Part shown: in pieces, positions 56,673 through 64,000 of the stretch
How positions within the stretch are numbered: the first letter of the stretch is position 1
Layout of the letters: each line of letters begins with the position of its first letter
Assembly (NCBI GenBank): GCA_016508695.1
Contig: VNKQ01000009.1
Coordinates: forward strand, 1,860,001-1,924,000
Direction: 5' to 3'
From: Hyphodiscus hymeniophilus
Lineage: Eukaryota > Ascomycota > Leotiomycetes > Helotiales > Hyphodiscaceae
Length of the DNA: 64,000 nucleotides
Translations under genes and position numbers: made by a program
Notes under the pieces: generated by a model
The model's database searches: none
What the model saw: only the letters and a program-made list of their open reading frames with translations
What the model was told of the DNA's origin: nothing

Positions 56673-59600
56673 ATGGTGTCAAGCTTCGACAACACTATTG
56701 CCGCGAATGGGGACGATGAGCATAATGGGCACAGTAACGGCGTCAATGGCAACGCTGCCGCTGCCAGTGACATAGAGCATCCCGAGTCAGAACCTGTTGC
56801 GATCATTGGCATGGCTTGTCGGTTTCCGCAAGAAGCTGCAGACGTGAATGGTTTCTGGGAAACCTTGATTGAAAAGCGATCAGCAATGACAGAATTCCCT
56901 AAAGAAAGAATGAACATAGATTCGCATTATCACCCGGATCCGGTGCATGCTGCCTCGGTGAGTCTCATGTCCAAGACACCGCCCAATGAGCATGAGAGAA
57001 TATTTGCCTAACAAAGAATCTTTTGGTGATAAGATGAGCAATCGTGGTGGCCATTTCTTGAGAGATTCTACGGCAGCTTTTGATGCCCAGTTTTTCGGGC
57101 TCACGAAAACGGAAGTCATATCTATGGACCCACAACAGCGGATATTGATGGAAAAGTATATTTCACTCTGCTTCCACATTTAGTTGTTGCTAATTGTCAC
57201 CATTAGCGTCTATCTGGCTTTGGAAAATGGTAAACTCCTTTCCAAATGTTACTGTAAGCTCGATTGAAAATTAACAAACATAGCTGGAATTACTATGGAA
57301 CAGGTCGCTGCCTCTGAGACTTCAATATTTGTGGGAGCCTTTACGAATGACTACCAAAAGTCAATCATAGGCAAAGATGCAGACAATATTCTCAAATATG
57401 TCCCGACCGGTACAAGGTAGGGTTCCCGATTACTATGAAGTAATTAATATTGATCAAAGGTTTAGCAATTCGATCATGTCCAATCGTGTTAGCTGGTTTT
57501 TTGACCTAAGAGGAACCAGCTTGACACTTGACACAGCTTGCTCAAGTAGTTTGGTAGCTTTTCACCTCGCATGTCAAGATCTTCACAACAAGAACGCCAA
57601 AATGGTAAGTAAGCTTTGAACCAAGTAAGCAGCAGACTAAATCTTCGTAGGCTATCGTTAGTGGTGTTAATGTGATACATGATCCAGAGTCATTCTATCG
57701 CATGGGTGCACAGGGATTCTTGTCCCCGGATAGCAGATGTTTCAGTTTTGATCACCGAGCAAATGGGTACAGTAGGGGAGAAGGAGTTGGGACTCTCATA
57801 ATAAAACCACTCAGCGCAGCTCTAAAAGACGGCGATACTATTCGTGCCGTCGTAAGAGGTACTGGAGTCAATTCTGACGGCCGGACGCCAGGAATCACTT
57901 TACCCAGCAAAGCTGCCCAGGAAAGCTTGATTCGTTCGGTTTACGCGTCTGCTGGACTTGACCTTAAGGATACTGGATTTGTTGAAGCTCATGGTACCGG
58001 AACGGCTGCAGGGGACCCATTAGAAGCTGGAGCCATCGCCGCGGCCTGGAAAGAGAGAAATTCAACGACTCCATTATATGTTGGTGCTCTAAAGTCCAAT
58101 GTTGGACATATGGAGGGTGCATCTGGAGTCGCAGGATTGATCAAGTCGGTCTTAATCTTGGAGCAAGGTATCATACCGCCCAATATAGGTTTCGAAAAGG
58201 TCAATCCCAAAATTCTTAAGGACCAGTGGAATATTGATGTAAGTAATCTGAATACTCCAGTGGGGCTTCATGGATTGCTTATGAATTGTTACTAGTTTCC
58301 GTTATCACCTATGCTATGGCCAGGATCAGGCAATCGGCGAATCTCCATAAATTCATTTGGGTTTGGAGGTACTAATGCCCATGTAGTACTAGATGATGCG
58401 TTCCACTACCTGAAAGATCGCGCCATACATGGGTCTCATGTAACCAATGGTCAATTACCTGACCTTGAGCCTGAACAAGTACCTACTCCGTCTCACGCAT
58501 CTCCTAGGCCAAGGCTCTTTGTCTGGTCATCACCTGATGAAGCAGGAACGAGGAGAACTGCTCACAGGTATGGCGATTTCTTGGCGTCAAAACTGCTCTC
58601 TGTGTCCGAAGAGAGTTATCTCGATGATCTTTCGTACACTCTCGCCTCCAAGCGTACGGTTTTCCCTTATAAGACTTATATGGTATCTGGCACGAAGTCG
58701 GAATTGGTCCAACGGCTTACCGAAGAGAATGGTGTACCGAAAGCTCAACGGTCAAAGCCAGGAGCGAAGCTTGGCTTCATCTTTACTGGACAAGGAGCAC
58801 AATGGGCGCAGATGGGAATAGGATTATTCCACTATTCTGTGTTCAAGTCAAGCATTGAGAGCGCCGATAGTTTCATCAAAACTCTGGATAGTCAATTCGG
58901 AGTGTTAGGTTTGTTGATCCGCTTCTTAGAGCATTGCATCCGACTAAATAATTGTATTAGATGAACTACAAAAGGGAGCAGAAGAATCTCTGATCCATCA
59001 TCCTACTGTTTCACAAACCTTATGCACAGTTATACAAATTGCGTTTGTCGAGCTCCTTGCCAGTTGGAATATTCTCCCGGCTCGAGTAGTCGGGCACTCT
59101 TCTGGTGAGATCGCTGCGGCTTTTGCCGCGGGCGCAATCTCCCGTGAGTATGCATGGAAAGTTGCCTATTACCGTGGTGTTGTCTCTGCAAGTAAGAAGG
59201 TCAAGAAAGGTGCCATGTTAGCGGTAGGGATGAAAGAACAGGATCTTGCACCTTACATGAAGAAAGTCCACGGAGAACATGACGGAGAACTGGTTATTGC
59301 TTGTTTTAATAGCCCTAAAAGCTTAACAATCTCTGGTGACGAGTTTAAGATTGATGTACTCAAGACTCTGCTTGATACGGACAAGATCTTTGCGCGAAAG
59401 CTGAAGGTAGTCAACGCCTATCACACGTCACACATGAAACCTGTTGCGGAGGAGTATGCATCCTTCATTGGGGATGACTCAACATTCTCCAATGGGGATA
59501 TAGAGACAACTGCTTCTGATGGGCAGCCAACGATATATTCTTCAGTCACTGGCAAGAAAGTTTCCTCCGAGGTCCTGCGCACTGGACTGTACTGGGTAAG

Positions 59601-62600
59601 CAATTTGATATCCGAAGTTCGATTTTCACAAGCACTACTGGAGATGTGTTCTCCAGATACCATTCATGGACGACGACGGATCAAAAATAATGGCGACGTT
59701 CCACTTCAGGTGCTTTTGGAGGTCGGCCCACATCCTGCATTACAGAGTGCGAGCAAAGACACCCTTGCCGCACAGCAAATGTCAATCGCGTACATGTCTA
59801 CTTTGAGACGAAATACTGATGATATGCTTTCTACCATGGAAACGGCTGGGAGACTTTTCTGCCTGGGTTGCTCCGTTGACATCAACTCGGTCAATGGCAT
59901 TAAAACCAAGACCAGCGTCTTGCATGGCCGACCAGCGAAGATGTTGGTCGATTTGCCCGGATACGTGTTCAACCATTCACAGGAATACTGGGCAGAGAGC
60001 CGATACAGCAAGAACTTCCGGTTCAGAAAGCATCCTCGTCACGACCTTCTTGGGGTAGCAGCGCTGGACTGGAATCCTGCAGAGCCAAAATGGCGACATC
60101 ATATTAGATTGTCCGAAAATCCTTGGCTAAATGATCACAAGGTAAGCTATAATACTTAAACGCTTATGAAATATCCAGCTGACAAGTTGCATCAAAGGTC
60201 ACTCAGAGCGTCGTTTATCCGGGAGTAGGGTATCTGGTTATGGCCATCGAAGCGTCAAAGCAATTAGCTCGCTCAGACGCCCAAATCACTGGCTTCAGGC
60301 TTCGTAATGTTTCCATTATTGCAGCTCTTCAAGTCCCGGACCTCGAAGACGGTATTGAAACTATGCTGTCGATGCGAGCCGCGGCCGAGTCCAGCTTGAA
60401 GGCTTCCACGACGTGGCGAGAGTTTTCGATATCTTCATTTAATCCCGAGGCTGATACTTGGACCGAACATTGCCACGGACAAATATCTACTGAGTATGAG
60501 ACGGACACAGGACCAATTGACAAAGGAAGAGAAGCCAAGGGTCAGACGAAGATATACACAGATATGTTAGCCAACGTCTCGAACGGTTGCGAAATGCCCA
60601 TAAATATCACAGAATTGTACGGCGATCTTGAGACCATCGGGCTCAAATTCGGTCCCTTATTCAGAAACATCTCTACTGCCAAGGTCACCGGAAAACGGCA
60701 TGGAGAAACTGTTGCTACAATAACAACCCCAAACATTGCGGAGTCCATGCCGAGGAACTACTTGGAGCCTCACATTATTCATCCTGCTACGATGGATTCA
60801 ATGCTGCAATTATCTCTGCTGGCATTCCAAGACCTGACCGGAGGCGCCAAGATCACGGAACCATTGCTTCCTGTGTACATTCAAGAAGTTTGGCTGTCAG
60901 CCGGTATTGGCAATCGACCCGGACAAGAGTTTACCTCCCACGGCTCACTCAAGCGACTGTCTCCGAAGAAATTGCAATGCGACATCACCGTTTGGCAAGC
61001 CGGTGCTTTAGCAGTCAAGATCAGAGGTATGCATGCGGTTCCACTGCAAAGACCAGACACAGGTAATGCTTTGGGCGACAGAAGGTTTTGCTACAACATC
61101 GACTGGCAACCAGATGTCGACTTTCTGACCGCATCAGCTGGCCATACTTATTACGAGAAAGCCCTAGACGATCTTGCACACTTGGATGATGGTAAGATGC
61201 GAATGACGCAAGAAATGCAACTGGCTACTCTAGTCTATATCAGAGACGCACTGAATGATCTCGATGCTCATCCTCCAACTTCAATCATCCTGCCCCATCA
61301 TGAGAAGTGGCTCTCCTGGATGCGGTACTGGCAATCCAAATATGAAAAAGGTGAGGTTGCTCACCAGACAGCAGATTGGCCAATCATTATGGAGAATCCT
61401 GTTGCAACGAAGGAGTTATTAGCAAGAGTAGAGACAGAGAGCATAGATGGACGACTCCTTGCGAGAGTGGGCAATCAAATTGCATCCATTGTTCGCCAGG
61501 AGACAGACCGTAACATTTACCCTTTTGCCTCTGACAATTTTTTTCGCTAACAAAATCAAGCACTTCAACTTTTATTCGGAGACGATATCCTTGAGATATT
61601 CTATCGGGAGAATTTTGGGGCCGCGGGCACAGAAGTGCAATTGCAGGCTTATCTCAAATCTCTCAGCCACAAGAGAAGCAATCTGAAGGTTCTAGAAATT
61701 GGAGCAGGTACCGGAGGAACATCTGGAACCGTCCTTGCTGGCCTTAGTCCAAGAGAAGCAGGCTCTCACATGTCTTCTCTTGCCAGCTATACGTATACAG
61801 ATATCTCAGCCGGCTTCTTTGAGGGTGCAAAAGCAAAGTTCAAGGCATGGAGAAATGTCCTAGACTTCAAAATACTGGATATCGAAAAAGATCTAGCCAG
61901 CCAAGGCTTTGAAGAAGGAGAATATGACGTTATCGTGGCTGCCAATGTGAGTATTTTTTATGCTTGTTACGATGACTCACACTAAAGGTTGCAACTTCAA
62001 GGTTTTACATGCGACCGCCGATATACACAAAACTATATCCAGTACGCGCTCGCTTCTGAAGACGTAAGTCTTGCCTTGTGACTATAATTGGTAGTACTTG
62101 ACTTGCTAATTGTTTTAGTGGTGGAAAACTTATTCTCTTGGAAGGAACACATCCTGAAGTCAGACCATTTCACTCCTCATTAATTTTAGTGTACTAAAAA
62201 TTCATAGCTGTTTGGTCTCCCGTTATGCTTTGGACCTTTGCCAGGATGGTGGTTGGGTAAGTCACAGACTGTTGTGGTTCAAGCTTATTAATAACAAGGT
62301 TGCTGATATCTCTTCAAAGGGCCCGAGCCAGAAAGGCAATTAGGAGCACTCCTAACCGAGAGCAATTGGAATACCATACTCAGCAAGCATTCATTCGCTG
62401 GCACTGAGCTTTGTCTTCGAGATTCTCGAAGGGAGGGCTGTATTCACGAGTCACTGATCATCTCAACGGCCTTGGATACGTCACCCCCAACTGATACCAT
62501 CCCCGAAGTTATCATCGTTGTATCTCCCTCGATCAGCTCCGAAGAGGTTGCAACCGTGCTTCAATCGTCCCTAAAATACTTTGCTCTTTCTCCGACAACG

Positions 62601-64000
62601 TCCGTGATCCAATACATGGATATATACAAGCACGACTTGAAGAATGTATGCTGTATTGTTCTGGCGGAACTTGACCATTCCGTTATTGGACTGATGGACG
62701 AGGAGCTGATGAGGAGCTCCAAGCACATAATCACAACCGCTGGAGGCCTAATCTGGATTACAAAAAGTATGATAGAGCACCCCGAGGTCGCACCAATCAC
62801 TGGTCTCATCCGTACAGTTCGCTGGGAGCGCGATCTGGATGAGTCTAACCTTGTCATCCTGAGCTTTGATGATCCAGCACTATCTCCCGACGCCATCGCG
62901 GTGCAGGTTTCAAAGGTTTATGAGTACCAATTTCTCCAGAAAACTGATCAGAGGCATGCCGAGTATGCTTTCAGGGAAGGTCTACTTGAAGTCAATCGGT
63001 TGATCAGCTCCAATCGAGTCAACGACTTTCTTAACTCTAAGATCACAAAGCCAGCAGCACAACTCAAACCATTTGGCGAAGACAATCGGGCACTTGCTTT
63101 GAGTATTCGAAACCCTGGTCTCTTGAACACGCTCGAATTCGTCGATGACACGGGTCACAATGGCATACTGGGTCCAGAGGAACTTGAGATACAGGTCAAA
63201 GCCTCTGGTCTAAATTTCCGAGATGTCATGGTAGCTATGGGTGAAATTGACGACGTAACAGTTGGTCTCGAAGCCTCAGGTGTCGTGGTACGGGTTGGGG
63301 AAGCCATCACGGACAGACTAAAAGTTGGAACTCGAGTGATGTTCCTGAGTACCATCTCCGGCTGCATTCAAACCTACGCAAGAACGACGCAAGACTTGGC
63401 CATTCCGATCCCAGATAACATGACGTTCGAGGTTGCAGCTGGTATACCGGTCACTTTCAGCACTGTCTTCTACTCCCTTGTTGAGATCGGTCGCCTTTCG
63501 AAAGGTGAATCAATCTTGATCCATGCCGCAGCAGGTGGTGTCGGCCAAGCAGCCATTGAACTGGCGCAGCATCTGGGTGCCGAAATCTATGTTACAGTAT
63601 CATCGGAAGAGAAGAAGCGTATCATAATGGAGACTTATGGCATTCCGGCAGAGCGTATATTTTCTAGTCGTGGCTTGTCATTCTCTGAAGGTATAATGCG
63701 TGCGACAAACAATCGTGGGGTCGATGTCGTGCTTAACTCCTTGTCGGGTGAAGCGCTGCGAAAATCTTGGGAATGCATTGCACCTTTCGGACGCTTCATT
63801 GAAATTGGAAAAAAGGACATCTATTCGAATGGTAAACTGGACATGTTTGCCTTTTCCAAAAGCGCTACGTTCGCAGCTGTGGATCTCAATCTGCTCCTGC
63901 ACCTTGATCCTAAGAAGTCAGGGCAGATTGGCCAGGCCAGCTTGGATTTGTGGAAACAGGGAGTCATTCATGTAACAACTCCGTACAACGTCTTCAGCTA
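56673..64000 (+). CDS. highly reducing type I polyketide synthase, 3' partial
   Basis: Fourteen exons were fitted (first 56673-56957, 57034-57155, 57207-57229, 57284-57416, 57460-57604, 57651-58238, 58296-58908, 58961-60141, 60198-61509, 61561-61946, 62002-62063, 62119-62158, 62208-62256, from 62320); the last is open at the window end. Domains in order: KS ([14 protein letters not shown], catalytic Cys in [23 protein letters not shown]); AT ([21 protein letters not shown]); DH ([15 protein letters not shown] with its His, [10 protein letters not shown]); C-methyltransferase ([18 protein letters not shown]); a linker; ER ([31 protein letters not shown]). KR and ACP would follow outside. It makes a reduced, alpha-methylated chain. 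An in-frame TAA at 61548 lies inside a 51 bp intron. Intron 1 (76 bp) uses the acceptor gataag to restore [10 protein letters not shown]. Confidence 0.5.

Noticed and set aside
56958..57033. Apparent frameshift after the first PKS exon
   Set aside because: The acceptor aacaaag is out of phase, but the acceptor gataag at 57033 gives an in-phase 76 bp intron and a normal [10 protein letters not shown] sequence.
61510..61560. In-frame TAA (61548) within the PKS, apparently splitting DH and MT parts
   Set aside because: It lies in a 51 bp GT-AG intron with a good branch site; removing it gives the family sequence [12 protein letters not shown].

Overview
The window is nuclear DNA of a filamentous ascomycete (Pezizomycotina). 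The evidence is many 47-90 bp spliceosomal introns (GT donor, CTNA-type branch, AG acceptor), GAL4-type Zn2Cys6 regulators, a UstYa/DUF3328 protein, FSH-type hydrolase, acid trehalase and a highly reducing iterative type I polyketide synthase. The class cannot be fixed from sequence alone. All splice sites given here were inferred by eye from reading frame, splice consensus and recognised protein motifs.

Layout. 1-13.5 kb is core-like: a 5'-truncated AIM6-like phosphodiesterase, a protein-kinase remnant, a coiled-coil protein, the very large TFIIIC subunit (Tfc3/Sfc3 type) and, divergent from it, an MFS transporter. 14-20.5 kb carries an acyltransferase-3 membrane enzyme and a small sugar-phosphate locus: mannose-6-phosphate isomerase and phosphomannomutase facing each other, each with one reading-frame break, plus a histidine-phosphatase (phosphoglycerate-mutase-like) gene. 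21.8-24.2 kb holds three small genes that no long ORF reveals in full: a UstYa-family protein (two likely GC-AG introns), a 72-residue candidate secreted peptide and a minimal Zn2Cys6 regulator. Together they look like a compact RiPP-type locus. 25-28 kb returns to housekeeping genes (Ubc6-like tail-anchored E2, Pfa3-like DHHC palmitoyltransferase), followed by a decayed gene.

29.4-40.3 kb has a Zn2Cys6/fungal_trans regulator, an SDR, a flavin monooxygenase with an NTF2-like N-terminus, and a sugar transporter interrupted by 18 introns. This is a plausible catabolic or small metabolic cluster. 41.3-43.1 kb holds a two-domain fasciclin protein whose stop codon abuts, and may be supplied by, a roughly 0.7 kb nuclear insertion of mitochondrial DNA (part of mitochondrial rps3, with TGA read as Trp). 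43-47 kb is gene-poor with a bZIP-like remnant. Then come a P-loop GTPase with a CaaX end and a secreted/membrane-anchored GH65 acid trehalase.

52.3-64 kb is the clearest biosynthetic cluster: a CYP52-like P450, an FSH (LovG-like) serine hydrolase and an HR-PKS (KS-AT-DH-MT-pseudoKR-ER visible; the end lies beyond the window). The hydrolase and PKS are head-to-head across about 1.5 kb and the P450 converges on the hydrolase. A natural reading is that the PKS makes a reduced methylated chain, the hydrolase releases it and the P450 oxidises it.
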